NCBI RefSeq assembly: GCF_000227295.1
Contig: NZ_JH165054.1
Coordinates: 2,123,577 to 2,187,576, forward strand
Length of the DNA: 64,000 nt
Source: Cutibacterium avidum ATCC 25577
Lineage (GTDB): Bacteria; Actinomycetota; Actinomycetes; Propionibacteriales; Propionibacteriaceae
Direction of reading: 5' to 3'
Below the pieces are notes generated by a model. That model was not told where the DNA came from. It saw nothing but the letters and a program-made list of their open reading frames with translations, and did not search any database. This document shows positions 20,395 to 29,384 of this stretch, piece by piece. The position numbers and the translations under genes are program-made. The number at the start of each line of letters is the position of its first letter. The first letter of the stretch is position 1.

Positions 20395-21348
20395 TCAGGG
20401 CCACCGGGCACACAAGCTGATGACGGAAGCCGCCGTCAACACCATGAGGGCCAGAGCGACGCCAACATATTTGTCGGTAACCTCGCCGAAGACCTTCTCG
20501 TAGCCGACCGACTGAGCGATCGACTTGTAGACGTCGGAGAGCTGACCCAAGGATTCCGCCGAGAACTTCTCTCCTCCGGACGCTTTCGCCACTGCGGCGA
20601 GTTCATAGTGGTTGACTGGAACGGCCTGGCGCTGGCCCCCCTGAACGACATATCCGTTGGCGGTTCCGTAAGCGATGGTGTACACCGGCACATGCTCGCG
20701 TGCGGCTTCCTTGGCGGCGTCAAGGGAGGGACGCCCAATGTTGGTGGCGCCGTCCGACAACAGCACGACTGCCGCAGGAGGCTTACGTCCAGGATGCTTC
20801 GGGTCATCCGGCACCAGTTTCAAGGCGTTGAGGGAGGAATAGATCCCATCGCCGATGGCGGTGGACGGCATCACCTGGAGGTTGGAGATCGCGGTCGACA
20901 CCGCAGTCCGGTCGGTGGTGGGAGGCACCACGATCTGCGCGGAGGCCGCGAACTTCACCAGCGAGACATTGAATCGTGGCGGCAGGTCGCCGACGAACTC
21001 CTTGGCCGCGGTCTTGGCCGCAGAAAGCCGGGACGGATCGACGTCGGTGGACACCATGGACCGTGAGACGTCCATGGCGACGACGACCGTCGCTCGATCT
21101 CGTGGCACCTCGTGGTAGGCCTTGGGCTGGGCGAAGGCCAACACCATGGTCGCCATCGACACCACCGACAGCCCCATCGCCACATGCTGCTTCCATGGGC
21201 GGGAGCTGGACAACAGCCTCTTGAGTTCATTGCCGCCCTGCTGCGGCTGGCGACGCCACATGACGACAATCAGATAGACGACGAGGAACGCAAGCGGCAC
21301 CAGCAGCCACCAGAGGCGTCCCGGACGTCCGAAAGCGATGAGTGTCAT
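20395..21348 (-). CDS. VWA domain membrane protein (second of pair)
   Basis: BatA/BatB-like protein (317 aa): two N-terminal membrane helices (about 10–30 and 55–80), a von Willebrand A domain with MIDAS motif MDVSRSM and later Thr/Asp ligands (LSDGATN), and one C-terminal helix. Start chosen at ATG 21348, sharing a base with the stop of the upstream VWA gene. Last gene of moxR-DUF58-VWA-VWA. These operons are thought to act in envelope or metal-dependent protein maturation; the client is unknown. Confidence 0.88.
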   Translation of the reverse strand: MTLIAFGRPGRLWWLLVPLAFLVVYLIVVMWRRQPQQGGNELKRLLSSSRPWKQHVAMGLSVVSMATMVLAFAQPKAYHEVPRDRATVVVAMDVSRSMVSTDVDPSRLSAAKTAAKEFVGDLPPRFNVSLVKFAASAQIVVPPTTDRTAVSTAISNLQVMPSTAIGDGIYSSLNALKLVPDDPKHPGRKPPAAVVLLSDGATNIGRPSLDAAKEAAREHVPVYTIAYGTANGYVVQGGQRQAVPVNHYELAAVAKASGGEKFSAESLGQLSDVYKSIAQSVGYEKVFGEVTDKYVGVALALMVLTAASVISLCARWP

Positions 21349-22322
21349 CACGGCCATCCCACCGCCACCGACAGCGTCGCCAACCCTGAGACGACGGCGA
21401 AGCAGAAGGCATAGAAGGCCCAGGTTGCCGTCACCTCCTTCTTGACCGGTTCGTAACCCACCGAGGAGTGCACCTGCTCGTAGACCTCCTGGAGCTTGTC
21501 AGCCGAGTCCGCGGACCAGGACCGACCGTCAGTACGGTCAGCGATGGCCGACAGGAGCTTGGTGTCGGGAGCGACCCTTTCCCGATTCCCGTCGAGATCG
21601 ACGTAGCCGGTCTCGGTGCCGAAGGCAATGGTGTACACCGGCACCTTGGCTGCGGCAGCACGAGTGGCGGCAACCATCGGCGACCCGCCCTGGGTGTTGC
21701 CGCCGTCGCTGAGCATGACGATCGCTGCCGGAATGGGATCCTTGGAGTCCTTGGCTCCCGGAGCCATCTTGACAGCCTCGATGGACTTGTCGATGGCCCC
21801 GCCAAGAGCGGTACCGTCCTGCAGCTCAATACCGTCGACGGCACGCAGTACGGTGGGTCGGTCGGTCGAGGGGGGCATCCGAATCTCGGAATGCTCGGAG
21901 ATGCTCACCACCGAGACGTTGAACCCCTCCGGAAGGCTGTTGATGAAGTCCTTGGCCTTGGCCTTGGCAGCTGCGAGACGATTGGGCGAGACGTCCTCGG
22001 CCTTCATGGACAAGGAGGCGTCGATGGCGACCACGATCGTGGCGCGATCGCGCGGCACCTTCTCGATGCCCATCGGACGGGCCCACGCGAAGATGGTCGT
22101 CGCCAGGCACAGCAGCGCGGCAGCAACGGCGATGTGTCTCTTCCACTGCGGCTGCCTGCTCATCACCGAACCGAGGATCGCGGTATTGGTGAACCTCATC
22201 GCGGTTGAGCGACTGCGGTGCAGTGCCCAGATGTAGAAGATCAACAGCGCCGGGATGATCAACAGCAGCCACAGGACCCACGGGGTCTTGACCTCAGGCA
22301 GACCCAGGAACAATGGCGTCAC
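21348..22322 (-). CDS. VWA domain membrane protein (first of pair)
   Basis: Paralogue of the next gene (324 aa) with the same layout: N-terminal membrane helices, VWA domain with IDASLSMK as MIDAS and MLSDGGNTQGG, C-terminal helix. GTG start overlaps the DUF58 stop (GTGA). The two paralogues share motifs such as KVPRDRATIVVAID and the GYEPV/GYEKV stretch, pointing to tandem duplication. Confidence 0.88.
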   Translation of the reverse strand: MTPLFLGLPEVKTPWVLWLLLIIPALLIFYIWALHRSRSTAMRFTNTAILGSVMSRQPQWKRHIAVAAALLCLATTIFAWARPMGIEKVPRDRATIVVAIDASLSMKAEDVSPNRLAAAKAKAKDFINSLPEGFNVSVVSISEHSEIRMPPSTDRPTVLRAVDGIELQDGTALGGAIDKSIEAVKMAPGAKDSKDPIPAAIVMLSDGGNTQGGSPMVAATRAAAAKVPVYTIAFGTETGYVDLDGNRERVAPDTKLLSAIADRTDGRSWSADSADKLQEVYEQVHSSVGYEPVKKEVTATWAFYAFCFAVVSGLATLSVAVGWP

Positions 22323-23362
22323 TTCGTCACCCCCTGCGGAGGCTGATGCAGGATAGCCGCAGTGCGGCGGTACCCGAGCACGAAGCGGGCAATGTCGGTG
22401 ACCCAGTCGGAGTCGGTGCGTAATTGCAGATGACCGGCTCCAGCTCGGCGAATGGCAGCCGCGACCCGCTCGCGCTGAGCCCGGGAAGCCGCATTCATGC
22501 GCTCCCGGGTGGCCTTGTCGGCGGTATCGACGTAGTGGGCGAAGGAGGTTTCTGGATCTCGCACCATGACATCACCCACGTCAGGGAAATCAACCTCGGC
22601 AGCGTCAACGACCTCGATGCACAGCACCTGGTTGCGCACCGAGAGCCTTCGCAGGGACCGTTCCCAGTCGGGGCGGTTGTTGGGGTCGAGCGTGTTGTCG
22701 CCCGGGGAGAGGAAGTCCGAGACGACCACCTTCATGCCTCGGCGTCGGCCCGATGCAGCCAGGTTCTCGATCCCCTTGGCCAGGATCATGTCACCAGCTG
22801 CATTGTCGGCGACGATCGGTTCGGTCAGCATCGAGCGCAACAAGCCGTAGAGGGCAGTTCTGCCAGAGCGCGCTGGCAGACGACGCACTGAATCCGGACG
22901 CATGATGAGGCCACCGAATCGGTCCCCCATCCGCTGGGACAGGAATCCGATGGTGGCAACCGCTGCGATCCCCAGATCACGCTTGGTCATGGACACGGTG
23001 CCCCAGTTCATCGACCCGGTGACGTCCAGCAGGGCCCACACCTCGAGCTCGCGATCAGCGATGGTCTCTCGTACATGTGGAACGGTGGTACGAGCGGTGA
23101 CGGCCCAGTCCATCATGCGCACGTCGTCCTGGCCGGGCTCGTAGGGGCGGGCATCATTGACGTCAGCCCCGGTGCCCGGGAGCAGACCGAGGTGGTCACC
23201 ATGCAGGAAACCCTCCAGACGACGCACGATCGTCAGCTCCAGTCGGCGCAACGCAGCCTCGGGGGCGAGCTGATTGAGCGGCAGGGTCGCCCCGGTGGGC
23301 GGACTCACCAGGGTCTGCGCCACCGACGGTGGCTGCGGATCGCGAAATGTCGGTCGCGTCAT
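22319..23362 (-). CDS. DUF58 domain protein
   Basis: Cytosolic-type DUF58 protein (347 aa) with the signature DVNDARPYEPGQDDVRMMDW and a VWA-like fold afterwards (WALLDVTGSM). Standard partner of MoxR ATPases and VWA proteins. Starts at ATG 23362, ten bases after the moxR stop. Confidence 0.88.
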   Translation of the reverse strand: MTRPTFRDPQPPSVAQTLVSPPTGATLPLNQLAPEAALRRLELTIVRRLEGFLHGDHLGLLPGTGADVNDARPYEPGQDDVRMMDWAVTARTTVPHVRETIADRELEVWALLDVTGSMNWGTVSMTKRDLGIAAVATIGFLSQRMGDRFGGLIMRPDSVRRLPARSGRTALYGLLRSMLTEPIVADNAAGDMILAKGIENLAASGRRRGMKVVVSDFLSPGDNTLDPNNRPDWERSLRRLSVRNQVLCIEVVDAAEVDFPDVGDVMVRDPETSFAHYVDTADKATRERMNAASRAQRERVAAAIRRAGAGHLQLRTDSDWVTDIARFVLGYRRTAAILHQPPQGVTK

Positions 23363-23371
23363 GGGGACGCC

Positions 23372-24496
23372 TCAGTGCTGGACAGGCGGAGTCGTCGGAG
23401 CGGGGTACTGGCCCAAGTCGTCGGGGTGGCTGTGCTGCTGGTGGGCGGCCTGGCGCTGCTCCTCGTTCCATACCGGGGTGGGCGGCGGAACCATGGCGAC
23501 AACCCGCTCGATGGCGTCCGAGGCCGAGACGTTGTCAGCGATGGCGTCGAAGCTGAGCACCAGACGGTGGGCCATGACGTCGACGGCGACGGCCTGGACG
23601 TCGGTGGGAAGGACGTAGTCACGACCATGAACGAGGGCCAGGGCACGCGCAGCGGCAATCAGACCGAGGGTGGCGCGTGGTGAGCAGCCGATCTGGATGA
23701 CGTTGGCGAGGTCCGGCATCCCGAAATCGCCCGGATTACGGGTGGCCAGCACCAGCCGGACCACGTATTCAGCGACGAGGTTGTGAACAAAGACGTCGGA
23801 GGCCATGTCCTGCAGGGCTATGACGGTCTCGGGAGTCAGCACCTGCTGGGGCTCGGGAGCCTTGACGCTCATCCGGCGCAGGATCTCGAACTCCTCGTTG
23901 CCTCGCGGGTAGGGAACGTCGATCTTGAGTAGGAAACGGTCGCGCTGGGCTTCCGGGAGCGGGTAGACGCCCTCAGACTCCACCGGGTTCTGGGTGGCAA
24001 TGACGCTGAAGGGGTGCGGGGCCGGGAAGGTCTGTCCTGCGATGGACACTTGCTTCTCGGCCATGAGCTCGAGCATCGCCGACTGGACCTTGGCCGGAGC
24101 TCGGTTGATCTCGTCGGCCAGCACGAAGTTGACGAAGACCGGGCCGAGCTCGATGTCGAAGGTCTCCTTGGAGGCCGAGTAGATGCGGGTGCCGACGATG
24201 TCGGAGGGGACGAGGTCCGGGGTGAACTGCACTCGGGCGAAGTTACCGCCGAGGACCGTCGCGAAGGAGCGCACCGCCAAGGTCTTGGCGACACCGGGAA
24301 CACCTTCCAGAAGGATGTGGCCCTTGGCCAGCACACCGACCATGAGCTGTTCGACCATGCGTTCCTGGCCGACGATGACCCGCTGGACCTGCCCGATGGC
24401 CTGCCCGATGAGGCGAGCGGCCTCGTCATTGGACATCGGGGCGTCCTGGTTGCCCTTGCCGATGTCCTGACCATCCGAGTAGTGCTGGGTGCTCAC
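23372..24496 (-). CDS. MoxR family AAA+ ATPase
   Basis: AAA+ chaperone-like ATPase (374 aa). Walker A GVPGVAKT near residue 67, Walker B VLADEINR, sensor ATQNPVE, and a C-terminal lid domain. MoxR proteins are thought to remodel metal-dependent or secreted partners together with VWA proteins. GTG start with AGGAGA. First gene of a four-gene minus-strand operon. Confidence 0.93.
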   Translation of the reverse strand: MSTQHYSDGQDIGKGNQDAPMSNDEAARLIGQAIGQVQRVIVGQERMVEQLMVGVLAKGHILLEGVPGVAKTLAVRSFATVLGGNFARVQFTPDLVPSDIVGTRIYSASKETFDIELGPVFVNFVLADEINRAPAKVQSAMLELMAEKQVSIAGQTFPAPHPFSVIATQNPVESEGVYPLPEAQRDRFLLKIDVPYPRGNEEFEILRRMSVKAPEPQQVLTPETVIALQDMASDVFVHNLVAEYVVRLVLATRNPGDFGMPDLANVIQIGCSPRATLGLIAAARALALVHGRDYVLPTDVQAVAVDVMAHRLVLSFDAIADNVSASDAIERVVAMVPPPTPVWNEEQRQAAHQQHSHPDDLGQYPAPTTPPVQH

Positions 24497-24647
24497 TGAC
24501 GTCTCCTGCCTGGTTTGCGCATGACCCGTGACGGGCCCGCACTCACGATACCGTCAGAGTGCCGCAGCCCAAGAACGGTGAGAAATCACCAAGTGCGAAC
24601 GCCTGTCGTTCGGAGGTCACGGCTGGAATGTGGTGAGATGGTGGGCG

Positions 24648-25568
24648 ATGTCGAGTAACCCGTGGCCCATCGAGGCCCTGCCACTGGAACCGTGCGACCC
24701 ACCGAGGATCGACGAGTTCTGGCTCGATGTCCGTGTTCTCGCGATGGCCTCGGGCACTGTGTTCCGGGCCCATGATGACGACGGCCGGGCCGTCCTCATC
24801 ATTCTGTTGTCCCATGGCGCCGCGAGTGATCCGGCTTCCTGGGACCGGTTGGCGGGGGAGGTCAACCACCTGCACTCCGAGACCGTCATTGCTCGCGGTG
24901 GCGCGGGACAGAACTCTGGACGCTTGGGCGAGTTGTACCGCCCTGTGACTGGTCCGGACGGGGCTGGCGGTGAGTCCCTGGCCCCGTGGGTGGCCTTGGT
25001 CCATGACGGGTCGGCAGCAGCGGTGGCCGAGGCCCGACGCATCCTGGAAGCCGTCGACATGTCGGCCCTCTCGGGATCGTCAGTTGCAGGCCCGAATTTC
25101 CGGTTGCACTGGATCGACGACACCCTTCCCGGCCGGGTGCGCGCCTGGCCGCTGCCGTGGCCGGGTCGTCGTGACAGGGTCGGCTGGTCGACGACTGTGG
25201 TGGCATGGCTGCTCACAATCTTCATCGCCCTGACTGGTCTGCTCATCGCGGTGCTGTTGTTCCAGAACGTGCCGCCCACTCCCCCGCCTCCACCGGTTCC
25301 GACCTCTGCCTCGTCGAGTAGTTCTGCCAACAGTTCTTCGAGTCCCGGCCCGAGCCAAGGATCGAGCCAGAGCGCGTCTCCGTCGAACAGCAGCGGGTCG
25401 AACAGTGCCACGCCGAGCGAGTCGCAGTCCCCGTCAACGGGTAGGAGCGCATCGCCGAGCATGTCGAACAACCCATCAAGGAGTCCGTCGCGCACCCCGT
25501 CGATGCAGTCGCCGGGAGCCGGCACCGGTACGTCGTCGGGATCTCCGACCGGGCGAGGAAGGTTGTGA
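24648..25568 (+). CDS. Membrane protein with Ser/Pro-rich C-terminal tail, unknown function
   Basis: About 306 aa. Residues 1–180 form a cytoplasmic-looking domain that I do not recognise (a PPRIDEFWLD and GTVFRAHDDDGRAVLI pattern, faintly kinase- or nucleotide-binding-like). One membrane helix lies at about 183–208 (AWLLTIFIALTGLLIAVLLF), then a PPPPP stretch and some 95 residues dominated by Ser, Pro, Gly and Asn, likely disordered and outside. Start ambiguous: ATG 24648 or GTG 24630. Divergent from the moxR operon and overlapping the HAD gene by one base. Confidence 0.7.
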   Translation: MSSNPWPIEALPLEPCDPPRIDEFWLDVRVLAMASGTVFRAHDDDGRAVLIILLSHGAASDPASWDRLAGEVNHLHSETVIARGGAGQNSGRLGELYRPVTGPDGAGGESLAPWVALVHDGSAAAVAEARRILEAVDMSALSGSSVAGPNFRLHWIDDTLPGRVRAWPLPWPGRRDRVGWSTTVVAWLLTIFIALTGLLIAVLLFQNVPPTPPPPPVPTSASSSSSANSSSSPGPSQGSSQSASPSNSSGSNSATPSESQSPSTGRSASPSMSNNPSRSPSRTPSMQSPGAGTGTSSGSPTGRGRL

Positions 25569-26365
25569 TGGTCTCACTCATCGCCACTGATTTGGACGGC
25601 ACCTTTCTGGGCGCTGACAAGATGCCCAGCGCCGAGAACACCGAGGCGATGCTCGCTGCGGCCGAGACAGGGGTCCACGTCGTCTTCGCCACTGGACGGC
25701 CCTACCGCTGGTTGACGGTTCTCGACCCGTTCCGCTCAATCCATCCGACCCTGCTGGCCTCAAATGGGGCGGTGAGCGTCGATGCCACGACCGGCGAGGT
25801 CCTCCATGACATCTTCATGAGCCCCACCAGCGTCGCCGAGATCATTGCCGATGTCCGCGAGGCTCTGCCTGAAGCTCTGTTCTGCACCGAGGAGGCCACC
25901 CAGTGGTTCGCCGACGAGGGATTCGATCGCTGGCAGATTGGCGGCCCTCCGGACGGCGAGGGGCCGATCGAGAACTTCCTGGGAGGCGATCGCCGCATCG
26001 TCAAGCTGTTGGTGCGTACCTTCAACTTCCCCAGCGACAGGCTCTTCGACGTCGTCAATCCCATCGTGGGCGACCGCGGCACGGCGACTTTTTCCGCCAC
26101 CATGACGAACGGTCTCGTGGAGATCGCGGCTCCCGGGGTTTCGAAGGGAATGGCGTTGGCCCAGGTTTGTCAAGATCTCGGCATTGACCCGTCTGACGCC
26201 GCAGCTTTTGGTGATATGCCCAACGATCTCACCATGCTGGAGTTAGTGGGGCATCCGTATGTCGTCTCGGACGCCCACCCAACATTGCGTGATCGTGGAT
26301 TCCCCATCATCGGAAACCATGACGAGTCTGCGGTGGGACGACAGATACGGATTTTGCTGGGTTGA
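25568..26365 (+). CDS. HAD family Cof-type sugar/nucleotide phosphatase
   Basis: HAD-IIB phosphatase (265 aa): motif I DLDGT at residues 8–12, motif II in VVFATGRP, motif III Lys in VSKGMAL, motif IV GDMPNDLTML. Acts on small phosphorylated metabolites; substrate cannot be told. ATG at 25568 overlaps the stop of the preceding membrane protein, so the two are coupled. A strong hairpin follows. Confidence 0.9.
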   Translation: MVSLIATDLDGTFLGADKMPSAENTEAMLAAAETGVHVVFATGRPYRWLTVLDPFRSIHPTLLASNGAVSVDATTGEVLHDIFMSPTSVAEIIADVREALPEALFCTEEATQWFADEGFDRWQIGGPPDGEGPIENFLGGDRRIVKLLVRTFNFPSDRLFDVVNPIVGDRGTATFSATMTNGLVEIAAPGVSKGMALAQVCQDLGIDPSDAAAFGDMPNDLTMLELVGHPYVVSDAHPTLRDRGFPIIGNHDESAVGRQIRILLG

Positions 26366-26426
26366 TTCGCGTCATCGCCAATCCAATGCGGCCCTCATGC
26401 CTACGAGCCATAACCGCCATGACATC

Positions 26427-26463
26427 GTTAGCGCTGGTTGCCAGGATGGCAACCAGCGCTAAC
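26427..26463. terminator. Perfect 16-bp hairpin between convergent genes
   Basis: GTTAGCGCTGGTTGCC and its exact complement flank a five-base loop. It lies 61 bases after the HAD gene and 38 bases after the lipase stop (minus strand), so it can end both transcripts. No T-run. Confidence 0.75.
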
Positions 26464-26500
26464 AGGACTCATCGCACCAATGAAGCAGCAGCGATAACGA

Positions 26501-27535
26501 TCACTGGATGAACCCCGGCACGTATACGCAGCGGATGGCCTTGGCCTTGTCAGGAAGCAACGTGTTGAAGACGACCTGGAAGGCAACGGGGTCATAGGTG
26601 AACCCGAAATGATCAGTGTGGTCCTTGGCACACACTGATTGCATGGTGATGTTCGTTACTCCAGACTCACGGATGAATGCGTTGGTGTATGGAGTCACCA
26701 CATCGTCATACTTGGTACTGATGACGGTGTACCGGACACCCGGTGCGGTCATCCCACCGTCATTGAGTTCACCCAGGAAGCGAGAGCCCGCAAGCTGCTG
26801 CGGAAGCGACTCATAGTTGTGCCTATCCGCATAGTTCTGCAAAGCCCGAGCGCTCAGGCTTCCGGGCCGGTCGAGGCCAACGGAAGTAGCCAAACCGTAG
26901 ACACTGGTGCCTTTATTGGAGGGGACGAGACCAATCAGATGGTTGACGACCCGGTCTCCTCCAAACCACTTGATATAGGCACGAGGGAGGGGGCCTCCAC
27001 CCTGGGAATGCCCCACCAGGTCAACCTTTTCGGCTCCGGTCGCTGCCCGTACTTTCTCAACATAGTGGGCCAGGAACGCGGCACTGGAACGAATGTCGCC
27101 AGTGGTGGCAGCCCATTCGCGATCAGGGTTCGTTTGAATGTTGTAGTTGAAGGTGAATACGCACAGACCGGCCAATTTGAGCTCAGGCGCGTAATATGAC
27201 CACGTGGCGAATGCGTCCTCACCGGTGCCCGGGATGAGGACGACGGGTCGAGTACCTGACGCAGGCTTACACGTGAAATCGTTAGCTCCCTTTGGATTCG
27301 TACCCACATGCGTGTGTGAATAATGGGAAGCCACCGGCCAGGTGCGAAACTGTGGCCCCGTGCCACTCGACGGGACGCCATCCGGGCTATGCGGAGCAGC
27401 GACGCCACCGGGATGATCGGGAGTGATTCCCGAATCCGTAGCCCATGAGGTGCCGGCTGCCATCGTCATCGGTAGCGCAGTAGCTGCCGCAGTGAGGACG
27501 GCGAGAACCGACCTACGTAGCTTGGTAGATCTCAT
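26501..27535 (-). CDS. Secreted triacylglycerol lipase / esterase
   Basis: Secreted alpha/beta hydrolase (344 aa). N-terminal signal peptide of about 30 residues ending near GTSWA; VVLIPGTGEDAFATW holds the oxyanion-hole region; the nucleophile elbow GHSQGG puts the catalytic Ser at residue 177. It resembles actinobacterial class 2 lipases, and Cutibacterium species secrete such lipases to split skin triglycerides; this link is inference. ATG 27535 was preferred to GTG 27544 because AAGGAG sits eight bases upstream. Upstream DNA is AT-richer than average. Confidence 0.88.
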   Translation of the reverse strand: MRSTKLRRSVLAVLTAAATALPMTMAAGTSWATDSGITPDHPGGVAAPHSPDGVPSSGTGPQFRTWPVASHYSHTHVGTNPKGANDFTCKPASGTRPVVLIPGTGEDAFATWSYYAPELKLAGLCVFTFNYNIQTNPDREWAATTGDIRSSAAFLAHYVEKVRAATGAEKVDLVGHSQGGGPLPRAYIKWFGGDRVVNHLIGLVPSNKGTSVYGLATSVGLDRPGSLSARALQNYADRHNYESLPQQLAGSRFLGELNDGGMTAPGVRYTVISTKYDDVVTPYTNAFIRESGVTNITMQSVCAKDHTDHFGFTYDPVAFQVVFNTLLPDKAKAIRCVYVPGFIQ

Positions 27536-27840
27536 GAATGACACTCCTTGTCGATCAATAACCTGACTCCCATGCCCAGGCGACGATCACACTACCGAGG
27601 GGATGGTGCATTTCAGTACACCATTGCCAAAACGACCAATTATGTAGCCCCTGAAGTGTCCCAATGTACAGTTTTCCGCTTCACGGCAGACTCATACCCG
27701 TCATTTAACTGACACCTGAACATCCGATTGACTGATTTCTTTCATCATGCGAATGAATGACCAGCCCCGACATCTTCATTCCGGGCTCGACGGACGATTT
27801 CACACCTCGAAAGCCACGAAACCCATAACCGCAGTGGCGG
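27536..27840. other. Non-coding region upstream of the lipase
   Basis: About 300 bases with lower GC than the neighbourhood and no convincing reading frame. It must hold the lipase promoter (minus strand). I recognise no operator. Confidence 0.4.
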
Positions 27841-27866
27841 TTGCTAGCCAGGGACTACCCAGGCAA
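27841..27866 (-). terminator. Possible tRNA terminator
   Basis: On the minus strand GCCTGGG-TAGT-CCCTGGC (one mismatch), flanked by TTGC/GCAA, lies 20 bases after the tRNA 3' end. Confidence 0.4.
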
Positions 27867-27885
27867 ATTGCAGGATCGTATGAAG

Positions 27886-27959
27886 TGGGGCGTGCGGGGC
27901 TCGAACCCGCGACCCAGGGATTATGAGTCCCCTGCTCTGACCGGCTGAGCTAACGCCCC
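27886..27959 (-). tRNA. tRNA with CAT anticodon (Ile2 or elongator Met)
   Basis: 74-base cloverleaf: acceptor GGGGCGT pairs with ACGCCCC plus discriminator A, D-arm GCTC/GAGC, anticodon loop CTCATAA, T-arm GCGGG-TTCGAGC-CCCGC. No encoded CCA. The CAT anticodon could be elongator Met or the lysidine-modified Ile2 decoding AUA. The AGAGCAGG..CTCATAA..CTGGGTCGC context looks closer to Ile2 tRNAs, but I cannot decide by eye. Confidence 0.92.
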
Positions 27960-28100
27960 GAGACGAATGACCACCTTACCGGGTAATGCTGATGGCAGCA
28001 TCCTCCTCGACCCCGCCATGGCAATGTGATCGTGCTTCATGTCAGCCATCACCAACACTTTTCATCGTCCACCGTCGCCACTCTCCGATAGCATTCAGCG

Positions 28101-29384
28101 GTGACGTCGTGGTTGGCTGAGACACTCAGCGTGGCAGTCCTCGTCACCGTGATGATCTTCGCCCTCGTCCGTCCGCACGGTCTGCCGGAGGCAACGACCG
28201 CGGTGCCGGGAGTTCTGCTGCTGTGCCTCGTCGGAACCATCAGTTGGTCCGATGCCGGCCACCAGGTCACCACCATGGGACCTACCGTCATCTTCCTGGC
28301 AGCGGTCCTCGCCCTGTCCGAGCTTGCCCGAGCCGAAGGGGTCTTCCGCTACTCCGGCGAGCTCATGGCCACCCACGCGAGGTCCTCCTCGAATCGCCTT
28401 CTGTTGTGGGTCTTCATCGTGGCGTCGGTGACGACGGCGGTTCTCAGCCTCGACGCCACCATCGTCCTGCTGACACCGATCGTCCTGACGACGACGAGAC
28501 GACTCGAGGCCCGACCTGAACCACACCTGTACGCCACCGCACATCTGGCCAATACGGCGTCCCTGTTGCTGCCGGTGTCCAACCTCACGAACCTGCTAGC
28601 GGTGGCAGCCGTGCCCGAACTCACCTTCGGACGCTTCACCGCCGTCATGGCCCTGCCATGGCTGTTATCCATCAGCATCGAATGGTTGGCGATGCACATC
28701 GAGTTCCGTGAGGAACTTTCCGGAAAGATCACCGCAGGGGTCGAAAAGCAGCAACGCGCCCCGATCACAGCCCTCATCATCCTCGGACTCACCCTGGCCG
28801 GATTCGCGGTGTGCTCGCTGCTGGGGACCGAACCTTTCTGGGCCGCTCTGGGAGGCGTCCTCGCCTTGATGGTGCTGAGTTCCGTCCATCACAGCGGGAA
28901 CTTCGCAGTCGAGGCCGGACGCGCCCTGCGCGCCACCAAGCCCCTTTTCCTGGCCTTCGTCCTGTGTCTGGGAATCATCGTCGAGGCCGTCGTCGGCAAC
29001 GGGCTGGGGAACCTTATCGACCATCTCGTCCCCTCCGGCCAGACCTTGCTCAGCCTGCTGGCCGTCGCCGCCATCGCTGCTCTGTTGTCGAACCTCATCA
29101 ACAACCTGCCCGCAGTGATGGTTCTTCTGCCCTTCGTCTCCCCCGCCGGGTGGGTCGCAGTGCTGGCCATGCTCATCGGGGTCAACATCGGCCCCAACCT
29201 CAGCTACGCCGGATCCCTGGCCACCCTCTTGTGGCGTCGCATCATCGGCGACCATGACCGACCTGCCCACATCGGCAGATTCACCCGGCTGGGCCTGCTC
29301 ACCGTTCCCGCGAGCATTCTCGTCTCGGTGTGCGCGGTGTGGGCGATGAGCCGCCTCTTCGGGGTGGAATTACGCCTGATGTGA
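28101..29384 (+). CDS. ArsB/SLC13-type permease
   Basis: Integral membrane protein of 427 aa with about 11–12 helices, of the ion transporter superfamily including ArsB and NhaD. Repeated re-entrant motifs are SLDATIVLLTPIVL, SNLTNLLA and the second-half pair SNLINNLPAVMVLLP and IGPNLSYAGSLATLLW. This layout fits arsenite or anion exchangers, but no arsR or arsC is beside it, so substrate is open. GTG start is preceded by TAGCAT six bases upstream and has no SD, so the mRNA may be leaderless. Its end overlaps the convergent permease gene by 15 bases. Confidence 0.85.
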   Translation: MTSWLAETLSVAVLVTVMIFALVRPHGLPEATTAVPGVLLLCLVGTISWSDAGHQVTTMGPTVIFLAAVLALSELARAEGVFRYSGELMATHARSSSNRLLLWVFIVASVTTAVLSLDATIVLLTPIVLTTTRRLEARPEPHLYATAHLANTASLLLPVSNLTNLLAVAAVPELTFGRFTAVMALPWLLSISIEWLAMHIEFREELSGKITAGVEKQQRAPITALIILGLTLAGFAVCSLLGTEPFWAALGGVLALMVLSSVHHSGNFAVEAGRALRATKPLFLAFVLCLGIIVEAVVGNGLGNLIDHLVPSGQTLLSLLAVAAIAALLSNLINNLPAVMVLLPFVSPAGWVAVLAMLIGVNIGPNLSYAGSLATLLWRRIIGDHDRPAHIGRFTRLGLLTVPASILVSVCAVWAMSRLFGVELRLM

